DNA of 64,000 nt from Maribacter sp. PR1 (GCF_028464145.1 NZ_JAQPCG010000008.1:1-64000); one strand, 5' to 3'. Counted from the stretch's first letter, positions 16,683 to 25,750 are shown. Numbers and translations: made by a program. Notes: a model not told the origin generated them from the sequence alone.

Positions 16683-17544
16683 GACCTTAACCACCATCCT
16701 TAAGTTGGTGATAAGTGCATTGCTTATCTACTTTATTTTCACCAAAATTGATTTTTCGGAGATAATGGGTACGCTAAAAAAAAGTAATCCCCTTTATCTG
16801 ATTTTCGCCTTATTATTTTTTCTTATTTCTAAAATAATTGCCTCCTATAGACTTAATGGTTATTTTCATCAGTTAAAAATTCCGCTGACCCAAAAAAGTA
16901 ATTTGAAGCTATATTTACTCGGCATGTTCTATAACCTTTTTTTACCAGGAGGAATAGGCGGAGATGCCTATAAAGGGTATTTAATCAAGAAGAATTTTCA
17001 AGTACAGACCAAGCGCGTAGTCAGTGTATTGGTCCTGGATAGGTTAAGTGGGCTTTTACTTCTCTTTGTCTATGCTTGTGGTTTAATTGTAGTTTTAGGA
17101 AACAGCCTTTTGGCTCCTTATAAATATCTGTTTATTATCGCCATTCCTTTAGCGATAGGGGTATACTTTTTGTTGAACAAGAAATTCTTTTCCTATGTGC
17201 TGCCTGTGTTTTGGAGTTCCTTAGGACATTCTTCCCTAGTGCAGCTTGCACAACTCGTAAGTGTTTTTTTTATAATGCAAGCCTTGGGTATTCATGCAAA
17301 CATATTGGCCTATTTGGTAGTCTTCCTTATATCCTCCATTGTATCCGTAATACCTTTAACCATTGGTGGACTTGGTAGCAGGGAAATAACATTTTTCTAT
17401 GGTGCCGAGTTTTTAAATCTAGATGAAAGTACTTCGGTAGGTATTAGTGTGGTGTTCTTTTTAATAACCGCTTTTATCTCTTTGATAGGAATACGTTATC
17501 ATTTCAAGAAGATAAAGTTAGAGACCACCTCTAAATCCATATAA
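16666..17544 (+). CDS. LPG-synthase-TM / flippase-like membrane protein (UPF0104)
   Basis: This 292-residue polytopic protein has about eight hydrophobic segments. It carries the family features NLFLPGGIGGDAYKGYL near residue 90 and VIPLTIGGLGSREITFFYG near residue 230. The family includes putative lipid-linked sugar flippases and lysylphosphatidylglycerol synthase membrane domains; no soluble transferase domain is attached here. It starts at GTG 16666, inside the end of the GT2 gene, so the two are translationally linked and probably act on the same lipid-linked sugar. Confidence 0.82.
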   Translation: MANPRKTLTTILKLVISALLIYFIFTKIDFSEIMGTLKKSNPLYLIFALLFFLISKIIASYRLNGYFHQLKIPLTQKSNLKLYLLGMFYNLFLPGGIGGDAYKGYLIKKNFQVQTKRVVSVLVLDRLSGLLLLFVYACGLIVVLGNSLLAPYKYLFIIAIPLAIGVYFLLNKKFFSYVLPVFWSSLGHSSLVQLAQLVSVFFIMQALGIHANILAYLVVFLISSIVSVIPLTIGGLGSREITFFYGAEFLNLDESTSVGISVVFFLITAFISLIGIRYHFKKIKLETTSKSI

Positions 17545-17572
17545 AACAGAACTTCTACTTCAGAAATAGGGA

Positions 17573-18325
17573 TCACCTATTCATCCAACTTTTAAAATCT
17601 GTAGTCTTCGGCCTGCTAACGATAAATTCTTGGTCGCGTGAATTGGTAATGGAAAGTTTCACCCTGTGGTTAAAATAAGAATCTATTTTTTCAATGGAAT
17701 TTTTGGCTACGATTTGCCCACGATTTATTCTGAAAAATTTATTTGGGTCCAAAGAATCGAACAGTTCGTCTATAGTTTCATTGATAATAAAACGTTTACC
17801 CAAAGTTACACCAAACGTAACGCTGTCCTCCGAATAGCAATACAAAAGCTCCGATACTTTGACTTGAAGGAATCCACTCCCCTCTTTGACCAATATACCC
17901 TCTCGTTTAGGAGTTATTTGAAAACTACAGAGAAGTTGTTTTAGAATGGATGGGTCGATGGAATTCGGTTTATTGGATTTTTTAAATTTATCCAGTGCCT
18001 TCTTCAAATCATCATGCTGTATTGGTTTTAGTAAATAATCCACGCTATTCACCTTAAATGCCTGTATGGCATATTGATCAAAGGCTGTTGTGAAAATAAT
18101 CGGCGCTTCGACATCCATTTTCTGAAAAATCTCAAAACTCAAGCCATCGGCCAGCTGTATGTCCATAAACACCAAATCTGGTAAAGCATTATCTTGAAAC
18201 CACCTTACGCTATCTTCCACTGTATCGATTATTGCCAAAAGTTCGTATTCAAAATCACATACCTTTAGCATACGCTGCAATTGATTTGCCGCTCTGGTTT
18301 CATCTTCAATAATCAGTATTTTCAT
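17573..18325 (-). CDS. LytTR-family response regulator
   Basis: The 250-residue regulator has a receiver domain with acidic pocket IIEDE, phosphoacceptor Asp55 (DLVFMDIQLADG) and the conserved TTAFDQYAIQAF. A C-terminal LytTR DNA-binding domain covers about residues 145-250 (FFRINRGQIVAKNSIEKI). It starts 20 bases inside the end of the kinase gene, indicating translational coupling. Regulators of this type bind pairs of direct repeats about two helical turns apart, and such a pair exists upstream of this operon at 20821-20851. Confidence 0.93.
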   Translation of the reverse strand: MKILIIEDETRAANQLQRMLKVCDFEYELLAIIDTVEDSVRWFQDNALPDLVFMDIQLADGLSFEIFQKMDVEAPIIFTTAFDQYAIQAFKVNSVDYLLKPIQHDDLKKALDKFKKSNKPNSIDPSILKQLLCSFQITPKREGILVKEGSGFLQVKVSELLYCYSEDSVTFGVTLGKRFIINETIDELFDSLDPNKFFRINRGQIVAKNSIEKIDSYFNHRVKLSITNSRDQEFIVSRPKTTDFKSWMNR

Positions 18326-19385
18326 CGCTTATTTTTTCATTTGACATTTTTACCAATGGAAGGAAAACCATAAATCGATTTCCGTCATTATTGATCTCAA
18401 GTGATTCACTGGAAATTAACGCATACCTTTTTTCGATGTTCGCAAGTCCAACCTTTGTTGATGGAAGTTGTGTGGATTTTGGTTCAATTTTGTTGTCCAC
18501 CATCAATTTGTTTTCTTTTACCGATACGTTTATTAGTAAAGGTTTCGCTTTGGATATGACATTATGCTTAATCGCATTTTCCAGCAATAATTGTAGGCTC
18601 ATAGGTACAATCATGAAATCTAGCGAAGTTTCAGGAATATCCCAATTTACTATTAGATTTGTACCAAAACGTTCGGATTGTATATGAATATAGGCTTTGG
18701 CGAACTTTAGCTCCTCCCGAAGTGAAATTAGATTTGCGTTCCCTGCTTCCAATAAAAAACGGTAGATATCCGATAATTTGTCCACGAAATCCTTGGCATC
18801 CTCCTTTGAATTTTGATCAATGATATCGCGTAAGGTATTCAGGGTATTGAAGAAAAAATGCGGTTGCGCCTGGTTCCGCAATGCGTCAAGTTGGGCCTGT
18901 ACGATTGCTTGTTTTGATTTTTCCTCTTGCCTTATGGATTTTTTAAGCCTTATGTTGTAATAAATAGCTTCATAAATCGCCATGGTCATAATGGTGATAA
19001 AAATAATAGGCAGAAGCATTTTAATTCTAGACACCCTATCGCCGTAATTAAAACCGGGTATTAAGGATAATAAAGTACCACCTACAAAATCCACTAGTAC
19101 GACCGTACAGGTTATGGCTATGAAAAACAATATAATACGCTTAGCATCATCACGGAATGCAGGGTATTTTCTTCGTAAATAAATCATTATCCCCCTATTG
19201 ATTACCCAATCGATGGTTGTGAAGAAAAGTGCCACAACCCAACTAATAATCGCTTCGGTGAGAGAAACCATCGCAAACGTATTACTGAAAAGATATGTTG
19301 TAACTACACTTAGAATAAAAATACCAACAACAGAAAACCAAAAGTCGTTAAATCCTAAATATTGAATACGTTTCTCTTTGTTCAT
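18306..19385 (-). CDS. LytS-type membrane sensor histidine kinase
   Basis: The 359-residue protein has four N-terminal membrane helices (residues about 13-145) and a His_kinase domain with the phosphoacceptor motif QAQPHFFFNTLNTL (His176). An ATPase region follows with LLENAIKHNV and GLANIEKRY. The short final part is typical for the LytS/YehU class. No separate extracellular sensor domain is visible, so the stimulus is probably sensed within the membrane or through the two membrane proteins encoded upstream. It pairs with the LytTR regulator. Confidence 0.92.
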   Translation of the reverse strand: MNKEKRIQYLGFNDFWFSVVGIFILSVVTTYLFSNTFAMVSLTEAIISWVVALFFTTIDWVINRGIMIYLRRKYPAFRDDAKRIILFFIAITCTVVLVDFVGGTLLSLIPGFNYGDRVSRIKMLLPIIFITIMTMAIYEAIYYNIRLKKSIRQEEKSKQAIVQAQLDALRNQAQPHFFFNTLNTLRDIIDQNSKEDAKDFVDKLSDIYRFLLEAGNANLISLREELKFAKAYIHIQSERFGTNLIVNWDIPETSLDFMIVPMSLQLLLENAIKHNVISKAKPLLINVSVKENKLMVDNKIEPKSTQLPSTKVGLANIEKRYALISSESLEINNDGNRFMVFLPLVKMSNEKISDENTDY

Positions 19386-19400
19386 CTACCTTTTGTTCGA

Positions 19401-20330
19401 TTATTGGCCCAGTAGTGCCATACCTTGTTTCGCTTGATAGAATGTTAACCCTATCCATGAAGCGTAGGTCAAAGCGAATAAAGTTACAACGATAATCTGT
19501 TTACGATTGGAGAACCTCCATTTTTTCGATAACCAAATGGCGAAGAACGGAATAACCTGAATACCGTGCAATCCATAAAAATGAGCTATGCGGAGGTCTC
19601 CACCAATAGTGCTCCAGTTGACCAATGGGAGCCCCTCTCCCCCATCTGAGACACCAATATTATGACCCATTTGTGCTATCATTTGACCTCCCACCCAGCT
19701 ACCAAAAAATACAACCAGCCAGCCCATTAATATGGCCCATTGTACCGATTTTGTGGTCTTTAATTTTAAACGTACCGTATCTATAATAAATAAGACCATC
19801 GTTAATACGTTAATACCAACAAAGACACCCATTAACATAAATAGTATAGCATCAAAATTAGTAGCGATATTATAATGACTTTGTACGCCCCTAGAACCTT
19901 GGTATAGGATGATGAGAAACTCCAATAACAAGGACCACATAGTTATATGGTTGATAAGATTCTTTTTCCTTTTGGAGTATGGATATTTGGAAATCAAATA
20001 CCCCACGGTTAGTAAGTAGATTGATATGGAAATAGAAAATTTTAATGGCTTTAACCAAACGCTAACTCCCATTAAGGTTCTTTCGTCAATGAACAGACCA
20101 ATTAAGCATCCTATCCCCAATATTGCGATTACCATGGCTACCCAGAATAATATCGGACTTTCTTTTTTAACTTTCGTTAATAGTTTTCCGATGGTTTTTT
20201 GAAAGTTTCCCCAAAGCTTTAATTCGCTGTTTGATGAGTGATTGTTTTCAATTAATGTTTGTGTATAAGAGTTCATATTATTTTCATTTAAATTATTTGC
20301 TGTTAATCCAGAAAGGTTTTCGTAATTCAT
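19401..20330 (-). CDS. polytopic membrane protein of unknown function in LytS/LytTR operon
   Basis: The protein is about 309 residues from ATG 20330, with roughly seven hydrophobic helices after a polar N-terminal stretch of about 55 residues. I recognise no domain. ATG 20330 overlaps the TGA stop of the upstream gene as ATGA (20330-20327), a coupling arrangement that decides the start. A longer frame back to 20411 is less likely. It lies 15 bases before the kinase gene, so it is a candidate partner or input for the kinase. Function unknown. Confidence 0.7.
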   Translation of the reverse strand: MNYENLSGLTANNLNENNMNSYTQTLIENNHSSNSELKLWGNFQKTIGKLLTKVKKESPILFWVAMVIAILGIGCLIGLFIDERTLMGVSVWLKPLKFSISISIYLLTVGYLISKYPYSKRKKNLINHITMWSLLLEFLIILYQGSRGVQSHYNIATNFDAILFMLMGVFVGINVLTMVLFIIDTVRLKLKTTKSVQWAILMGWLVVFFGSWVGGQMIAQMGHNIGVSDGGEGLPLVNWSTIGGDLRIAHFYGLHGIQVIPFFAIWLSKKWRFSNRKQIIVVTLFALTYASWIGLTFYQAKQGMALLGQ

Positions 20331-20749
20331 CCAATTTTGTTTTTTATGGTTTTGAGGGTCATGAACAAAAGAAAACCTAAGGGCCCAAACATAAAGGTGA
20401 AAAAAAGACAAGGTGCCATAAGCGCCTTATGAATACCTAGTTCCTTGTTTTTGCTTACCATCCACATACCTACTAGAAGATCAAATGCGAGATAATGAAT
20501 CCAACCAGCCAGAACTGCATTTTCCTTAGTAAACAACTCCTTAACAGATGCAAGACTTCCAAAGTCCATAAGTCCATTATCCATCATCGATTGAATGATG
20601 TAAAAAATATAAATTGCAGAGAGCACTATAGGGATTACCTTGAAATCGATCAAGTATCTGGTCAATTTCCACTTCGGCAAGAATATCATCAATAGCCACA
20701 TGGGCATAACGATGAAGTTTGCGAACGAGAACATAGTAGTTGGTGTCAT
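20327..20749 (-). CDS. ABA4-like (DUF4281) membrane protein
   Basis: From ATG 20749 the protein is about 140 residues with four membrane helices. The sequence FSFANFIVMPMWLLMIFLPK at the start and the run WIHYLAFDLLVGMWMV followed by LFFTFMFGPLGFLLF match the ABA4-like family, named for a plant neoxanthin-synthesis protein; the bacterial role is unsettled. The frame reaches back to 20794, but 20749 begins where family similarity begins. It is the first gene of the operon with the membrane protein, LytS kinase and LytTR regulator. Confidence 0.8.
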   Translation of the reverse strand: MTPTTMFSFANFIVMPMWLLMIFLPKWKLTRYLIDFKVIPIVLSAIYIFYIIQSMMDNGLMDFGSLASVKELFTKENAVLAGWIHYLAFDLLVGMWMVSKNKELGIHKALMAPCLFFTFMFGPLGFLLFMTLKTIKNKIG

Positions 20750-20820
20750 TTTAAAGTTTTTTAGAATATAATGATGTCCCAAAAATGTGGACAAACCATC
20801 ACTTTAAAAATGACTTTATG

Positions 20821-20851
20821 TTGAATCGTCGCTTAAGCATATTGAATCGTC
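20821..20851. promoter_or_regulatory. candidate LytTR binding site: two direct repeats 21 bases apart
   Basis: TTGAATCGTC occurs at 20821-20830 and again at 20842-20851, a start-to-start spacing of 21 bases or two helical turns. LytTR regulators typically bind direct repeats with this geometry. The site is 72 bases upstream of ATG 20749, the first gene of the operon that encodes a LytTR regulator. Autoregulation is inferred, not shown. Confidence 0.55.
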
Positions 20852-20867
20852 AAGATAGATTCAATAT
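20839..20867. repeat. perfect 10-base inverted repeat overlapping the direct repeats
   Basis: ATATTGAATC and GATTCAATAT are separated by 9 bases. Together with the direct repeats this gives three TTGAATC half-sites within about 45 bases, two in one orientation and one reversed. No T run follows, so an operator is more likely than a terminator. Confidence 0.6.
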
Positions 20868-20921
20868 GTATTCTTGTAGTAGTAATATTTAGTAATTTGT
20901 GGGATGGTTATTAAACCCCAA

Positions 20922-22583
20922 TCACTGTTTTAAATGCACCAAGTGCATTTTATTGACAACTTTATATCTAGTATTGGGGTTGAGAAATTTTCCCTGTAAC
21001 CTCGTTATTCTAAATTGGTCCACGGTGTACTGTTGATCCCAGTCCAAAGGAGATTCCCTTATTTTTTCCAATTCTTCAGCATTGACATAGACCCAAACAT
21101 CTTTCTTGTTCCTAATCGCTGTCATGTTACTGATTTGCACTGGATACTTATTATAAAAATCAAGGGCCCAAGTATATTGTTCTCCAATCTTGTAAATTTT
21201 TTCTACTGGAACATTGTTCTGTTTCACCAATTTAGACATATTGGAGCCACCCTGATATTTGAGTAGATTGGGATAGAAATGAAGATTCAATACTGCGTTT
21301 AAAAGAAGTGAGGTACAAACGGAAACCGTAATCAAACGTATATAGCTATTCTCGGATTTTAAAGTGAAATAAACAATGACTAGACTTGCGAGAATCAATA
21401 AAAGTGGGATAAACACACCATCGAACTTAAAAACAAAAAAACAGATTAAAACAGACGATACAAATACTAAGGACAAAATAAAATATTGGGCACCCATCAA
21501 ATACTTGGTCGTCTTTTTCTTTTCAAACCGATATAGATCATACATATAGGAAGCCGTAAGTACGGAAAATAATGGAATAGTAACGTTTAGGTAATGAGGA
21601 AGTTTAAACTGTGCAAAGCTTATAAGAACAAAGACCAAGGTAATTCCTCCTAAGGTCAGAAACTCATATTTTGGATTGTAAGTAAACTTTAATTTTATGA
21701 AGGTTTTTGCTTTACACCAAAATGCCGTCAAGGCTAAAATGGTCCAAGGAAGAAAGACCCACAAAAAAGTATGAAAAAAGAAAAAATAATCGCTGCTGTT
21801 CTTACCGATACCCTCCCCGCTCATACGTTCAAAGCTCTGTTCCCAAAAAATAAAAAAGATACCACTACGATTGTCCCGACCTCGAATTATTTTTTCAGGA
21901 TGCATATCAAACTGTAAGTAATACGCATATAACATCGGTGCGATAGTGAATGCGAATACCGTTAAGGCCAAAATTACTTTCCAGCTTATAAACCGTTTCC
22001 ATTTTCTGGTATACGCCAAATGACATAATAAAGGTAATCCTATAACCACCAATGCAATCTGACCCTTAGTAGAAAAAGCCATGCCAGCCCCAAATGCTCC
22101 CAACAGTATCGCGACCACACTGCCCTTTTCAATATACCTTGCCAATTGCCAAATTGCGAAAATGGTAAACCCTGTCAACACAGCATCGGTACGCACATCG
22201 ATTGCACCTAAAACAATGGTTTGAGCAGTCATGAAGATTAAAGCCGCTAATTTACCAGTATGCTGATTATACAAAAGCTTTCCAAGCCCAAAACAACTAT
22301 AGGCCCCCAAAAGTGTTGCCAAAATTCCTGGAATGCGGTATGCCCAATCGTGAATCCCAAAAATTTTATAAGAAAGGGCAGCGAGCCAATAATGCATATG
22401 TGGTTTGTCTAAATACTCATTAGGACCCTTAAATAAATTGATGAAATCATTTTCATTGACCATGCGCATGGCCATCACGGCAAACTGAGCAGAATCGTTT
22501 TCAAATAGCGTCACGAAAGTACCGGCGATATACACCAAAACTATGAGAACCACTAAAAACCAATACCTTAGGTTGGATATCAT
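20922..22583 (-). CDS. ArnT-like glycosyltransferase, GT39/GT83 membrane type
   Basis: From ATG 22583 the protein has about 553 residues with many membrane helices. It carries the loop-1 acidic residues expected of GT-C enzymes (FENDSAQFAVMAMRM) and the family-typical DKPHMHYWLAALSYKIFG. Enzymes of this class move a sugar from a polyprenyl phosphate to lipid A, protein or another acceptor on the outer face of the inner membrane. ATG 22583 overlaps the TGA of the PAP2 gene as ATGA. The frame extends to 22724, but that part runs antiparallel to nothing functional and lacks membrane character, so I discard it. Confidence 0.88.
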   Translation of the reverse strand: MISNLRYWFLVVLIVLVYIAGTFVTLFENDSAQFAVMAMRMVNENDFINLFKGPNEYLDKPHMHYWLAALSYKIFGIHDWAYRIPGILATLLGAYSCFGLGKLLYNQHTGKLAALIFMTAQTIVLGAIDVRTDAVLTGFTIFAIWQLARYIEKGSVVAILLGAFGAGMAFSTKGQIALVVIGLPLLCHLAYTRKWKRFISWKVILALTVFAFTIAPMLYAYYLQFDMHPEKIIRGRDNRSGIFFIFWEQSFERMSGEGIGKNSSDYFFFFHTFLWVFLPWTILALTAFWCKAKTFIKLKFTYNPKYEFLTLGGITLVFVLISFAQFKLPHYLNVTIPLFSVLTASYMYDLYRFEKKKTTKYLMGAQYFILSLVFVSSVLICFFVFKFDGVFIPLLLILASLVIVYFTLKSENSYIRLITVSVCTSLLLNAVLNLHFYPNLLKYQGGSNMSKLVKQNNVPVEKIYKIGEQYTWALDFYNKYPVQISNMTAIRNKKDVWVYVNAEELEKIRESPLDWDQQYTVDQFRITRLQGKFLNPNTRYKVVNKMHLVHLKQ

Positions 22584-23149
22584 ACCGAGAATTTCCGAAG
22601 TGCAAATATATACAACTTTGCAAATAACCATCCTAAAAATGCTCCGATCAGCGAGCCGGACAGTACATCCAAGGGAAAATGAACCCCAATATAAATTCGG
22701 CTGTATGCCACCAAAAGGGCCCAAAAAACAAGTGCTAAACCTATTAACCTAATTTGGGAGCGCAACATTAATCCAAAGAAAATGGCCAATGCAAATGAAT
22801 TTGAAGCATGTGCCGAATAGTAACCAAACTTTCCTCCACAATAGCTCTTTACCAATCGCATAAGCGGACTCACTTCTGGATCATGGCAGGGTCTTAGTCT
22901 AGCGACCCCATATTTAAAGAAATTACTAAGTTGGTCCGAAACTGTAATTAAAATGACAACAGTTAAAACCAATAAAATTGTCTTTTTTAAGCCGAGTTTT
23001 TGAAAAGTAAGAATCAATAAGAAAAGATACATGGGAATGGCACTAAACTTATTGGAAACAAATTGCCAAAAAGTATCCCAAGAGGAGGTGCCCAATCCAT
23101 TTAAGTAAAGAAAAACCTCTTTGTCTATTTGAACCAACTCCTCCAGCAT
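22580..23149 (-). CDS. PAP2-family membrane phosphatase
   Basis: The 189-residue protein has the three PAP2 phosphatase motifs: KYGVARLRP, then YSAHASNSFA (a variant of the usual PSGH motif), and SRIYIGVHFPLDVLSG with the catalytic His/Asp. Five or six membrane helices are visible. Such enzymes dephosphorylate undecaprenyl pyrophosphate, lipid A or phosphatidate. Overlap with the ArnT-like transferase gene by ATGA suggests a shared role in lipid-linked sugar recycling or lipid A modification. Confidence 0.92.
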   Translation of the reverse strand: MLEELVQIDKEVFLYLNGLGTSSWDTFWQFVSNKFSAIPMYLFLLILTFQKLGLKKTILLVLTVVILITVSDQLSNFFKYGVARLRPCHDPEVSPLMRLVKSYCGGKFGYYSAHASNSFALAIFFGLMLRSQIRLIGLALVFWALLVAYSRIYIGVHFPLDVLSGSLIGAFLGWLFAKLYIFALRKFSV

Positions 23150-23156
23150 CCCCTAT

Positions 23157-23384
23157 CTAATCCTCATATCTGGATACTTCCCTGTCATAGAATGCCGTTG
23201 CGGCCTCAATAAGATTCTCGGCCTCGGATTCCAATTCCTTTTCATCCTCTTTTGAGAATTCCTCCAGCCATTCCACCTCATCGTCTTCAAGGTTAATTAC
23301 GAACCTTGGATACTCCGTATGAATTACAAAAATAGCCGAAGGGTAATCCGTGTTATCGCCTAATAAAAACTTGGGTAATTCCAT
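23157..23384 (-). CDS. small acidic conserved-type protein, unknown
   Basis: This 75-residue, strongly acidic protein (many E and D, for example EDDEVEWLEEFSKEDEKELE) has a hydrophobic N-terminal half with strands (YPSAIFVIHTEYPRFVINLE). It has no signal peptide or membrane helix. It lies 7 bases upstream of the PAP2 gene, so it is probably translated from the same mRNA. I recognise no domain. Its coding character is supported by tight spacing and sensible composition. Confidence 0.7.
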   Translation of the reverse strand: MELPKFLLGDNTDYPSAIFVIHTEYPRFVINLEDDEVEWLEEFSKEDEKELESEAENLIEAATAFYDREVSRYED

Positions 23385-23429
23385 CTTTAATATTTTAGTC
23401 TAAAGTACTTCCGTTTGCAAGAATGGAAG

Positions 23430-24800
23430 TTAGGGTTTAAGTATAAGTTTCTGAGTCAAGTAATTAAATCGAATATACAACATAATAGCAGATGCCGTTA
23501 GTCCAGTTAAAAGCCCTATCCATATTCCTGTACTTTCCATTGTTGTATATAAACCCAAGTAATAAGAAATGGGAAAGCCTATCAACCAATAGGCCACAAA
23601 GGTAATAAATGTGGGAATCTTAACGTCTTGCAAACCTCTTAATGCTCCTAAAACAACTACTTGAACGCCATCGGAAATCTGGAAAAAGGCAGCCACCAAT
23701 AAAAGTTGAGATGCCAGGGAAATTACAGCTGTGTTGTCAGCGAAATTAAGTACGTCGTCCACATCTAAATACAAGGTCGGAAACCAGTTACGACCCAACA
23801 CAAAAAGAATTGCAAAAGCGACCTCTAATATCAGCGTAAGAAAAAATATGGATTGTGCCAATCTGCGTAGTTCCGCAAAATTTTTAAGTCCTTTTTGATT
23901 ACCAACCCTTATCATTGCGGCAACACCCAACCCGATTCCGAACATATACGTCATACTACTAAGATTCAAGGCAATCTGATTGGCGGCTTGGGGATTCTTT
24001 CCCAAAACACCACTCAACCAAATAGCAGCCGTGAATATGGCTACCTCAAAAAACATTTGCAAAGCAGAGGGAAAACCTAGCGAAATTATTTTTTTGATCA
24101 CTCTTTTTTCTATCGTCTTAAAATTGAAACCCGTGACATAATCATGGAATTTTTTCTTGTTCTTTAGAAGCATCCATAAATAGAATACCATGACCACCCT
24201 TGCAATCAGCGTACCCAAGGCCGCACCTACTATACCCAGTTTGGGAAATCCGAAGGAACCAAAAATCAGTAGATAATTAAGCGTTATGTTAACCACATTG
24301 GCAATGACCGTGGCATACATAGGATATCTTGTTTGGGACAACCCTTCCGAAAACTGCTTAAATGCTTGAAAAACGATAAGGGGAACCAATGAAAAAGCTA
24401 CAAGGTCCAAGTACGGTAGAGCTAGCTCCACAACTTCTTGGGGCTGTTTCATCAAATGCATGATGGGTTTTGCCAAGAGAATAAGTCCAAACAAGGAGAA
24501 ACCCAAAATGGTACAGAGCACCAAGCCGTGTTTTAGGGCACTCTTGGCATTTTCTTTATTCCCTGCCCCATCCGCCTCCGCGACCAAAGGGGTTATAGCG
24601 GTAGAAAAACCAATACCTAATGACATCGCTATAAAAACAAAACTGTTTCCCAGGGAAACGGCCGCCAACTCAGCTGTTCCCAGTTGACCTACCATAATGT
24701 TGTCCGCGAACTGTACAAAGGTATGTCCCAGCATACCCAGAATTACAGGGACCGATAACTTTATGTTGTATGCAAATTCTTTTGTATACTTAGAAAACAC
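23430..24800 (-). CDS. MATE-family multidrug/Na+ antiporter
   Basis: The 456-residue protein has twelve hydrophobic helices in two halves, the usual MATE length and layout. Early motifs include LSVPVILGMLGHTFVQFADN and the strand LGTAELAAVSLGNSFVFIA, characteristic of the NorM/DinF type. It exports cationic or other hydrophobic compounds in exchange for Na+ or H+. It is on the minus strand with a TATCTTTG-like element (24827-24820) ahead of the start. Confidence 0.93.
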   Translation of the reverse strand: MFSKYTKEFAYNIKLSVPVILGMLGHTFVQFADNIMVGQLGTAELAAVSLGNSFVFIAMSLGIGFSTAITPLVAEADGAGNKENAKSALKHGLVLCTILGFSLFGLILLAKPIMHLMKQPQEVVELALPYLDLVAFSLVPLIVFQAFKQFSEGLSQTRYPMYATVIANVVNITLNYLLIFGSFGFPKLGIVGAALGTLIARVVMVFYLWMLLKNKKKFHDYVTGFNFKTIEKRVIKKIISLGFPSALQMFFEVAIFTAAIWLSGVLGKNPQAANQIALNLSSMTYMFGIGLGVAAMIRVGNQKGLKNFAELRRLAQSIFFLTLILEVAFAILFVLGRNWFPTLYLDVDDVLNFADNTAVISLASQLLLVAAFFQISDGVQVVVLGALRGLQDVKIPTFITFVAYWLIGFPISYYLGLYTTMESTGIWIGLLTGLTASAIMLYIRFNYLTQKLILKP

Positions 24801-24819
24801 CTATTAAAATTTAGAAGGC

Positions 24820-24827
24820 CAAAGATA
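24820..24827 (-). promoter_or_regulatory. -7 promoter element upstream of the MATE gene
   Basis: On the minus strand this reads TATCTTTG, an exact fit to TAnnTTTG, 20 bases before the ATG. A -33 TTG at the usual distance is not evident. Confidence 0.45.
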
Positions 24828-24858
24828 CTTGTATAAAAACGATTTTTCCGAGGTAGCA

Positions 24859-25635
24859 CTAATCCATTTTTTTGGCTTTCTCCCAATAAGTCTCCATTTC
24901 CTTCAAGCTCATATCCTTAAGGGATTTACCCTTTTTGGCAGCTTCCCCCTCCAAAAATTGAAATCTTTTAGAGAATTTTTTATTGGTGCGTTCCAATGCG
25001 TTTTCCGGATTGACACCCAAAAATCTGGCATAGTTTATCAAGGAAAAAAGTACATCGCCAAACTCTGATTCAATCTCGTCTTTGTTCCCAAGGTTTACTT
25101 CTTCCTGCAGTTCGCCCAATTCTTCCTGAAGTTTTTCAAAAACCTGATGCGGCTCTTCCCAATCAAATCCTACACCGGCCACCTTATCTTGAATCCTATT
25201 GGCTTTTACCAAGGCTGGCAAACTCCTTGGAACGCCCTGTAGAACACTATTTTTTCCTTCTTTAAGCTTTATTTTCTCCCAGTTTTGTTTTACTTCTTCA
25301 TCATTTTGTACGGAGATATCTCCATAAATATGAGGATGCCTATTTACCAATTTTTCACAGATTCCGTTGGCTACATCCCCAATATCAAAACGATTGCTTT
25401 CCGAACCGATTTTGGCATAAAAAATAATGTGAAGTAACAAATCTCCCAACTCACCCTTTACTTCATCCAAATTATTGTCCAAAATGGCATCACCTAATTC
25501 ATAGGTTTCTTCAATGGTTAAATGCCTTAGACTTTCCATGGTCTGTTTTTTATCCCACGGGCATTGTTCACGTAACTCATCCATAATGGTAAGCAGGCGA
25601 TCAAATGCCTCTAATTTCTCTTCCCTGGTATTCAT
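24859..25635 (-). CDS. mazG: nucleoside triphosphate pyrophosphohydrolase MazG
   Basis: MazG hydrolyses (d)NTPs to monophosphates and pyrophosphate. Two MazG domains are visible: the first with CPWDKKQTMESLRHLTIEE then LGDAILDNNLDEVKGELGDL, the second with LGELQEEVNLGNKDEIESEF and GDVLFSLINYARFL, both with the metal-binding EExxE and ExxD arrangement. I start at ATG 25635; the frame also offers a GTG 15 bases upstream at 25650. A -7-like TAGATTTG (25665-25658) lies just upstream. The length of about 258 residues is normal. Confidence 0.93.
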   Translation of the reverse strand: MNTREEKLEAFDRLLTIMDELREQCPWDKKQTMESLRHLTIEETYELGDAILDNNLDEVKGELGDLLLHIIFYAKIGSESNRFDIGDVANGICEKLVNRHPHIYGDISVQNDEEVKQNWEKIKLKEGKNSVLQGVPRSLPALVKANRIQDKVAGVGFDWEEPHQVFEKLQEELGELQEEVNLGNKDEIESEFGDVLFSLINYARFLGVNPENALERTNKKFSKRFQFLEGEAAKKGKSLKDMSLKEMETYWEKAKKMD

Positions 25636-25750
25636 TTCAATCGTTTTCACAAAAGTACAAATCTATGATTATAGGGATGTTGTAATATTTAGTACCTTAG
25701 AAAAATTTGATACTACTCAAGACTTTAATTAAACATATCTTAAAAAACAC

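Noticed and set aside
20331-20411. Upstream extension of the unnamed membrane-protein gene
   Set aside because: It would overlap the ABA4-like gene by 85 bases; the ATGA overlap at 20330-20327 offers a better start.
22584-22724. Upstream extension of the ArnT-like gene
   Set aside because: It overlaps PAP2 coding sequence, and the peptide has no membrane or signal character. ATG 22583 in an ATGA overlap is preferred.
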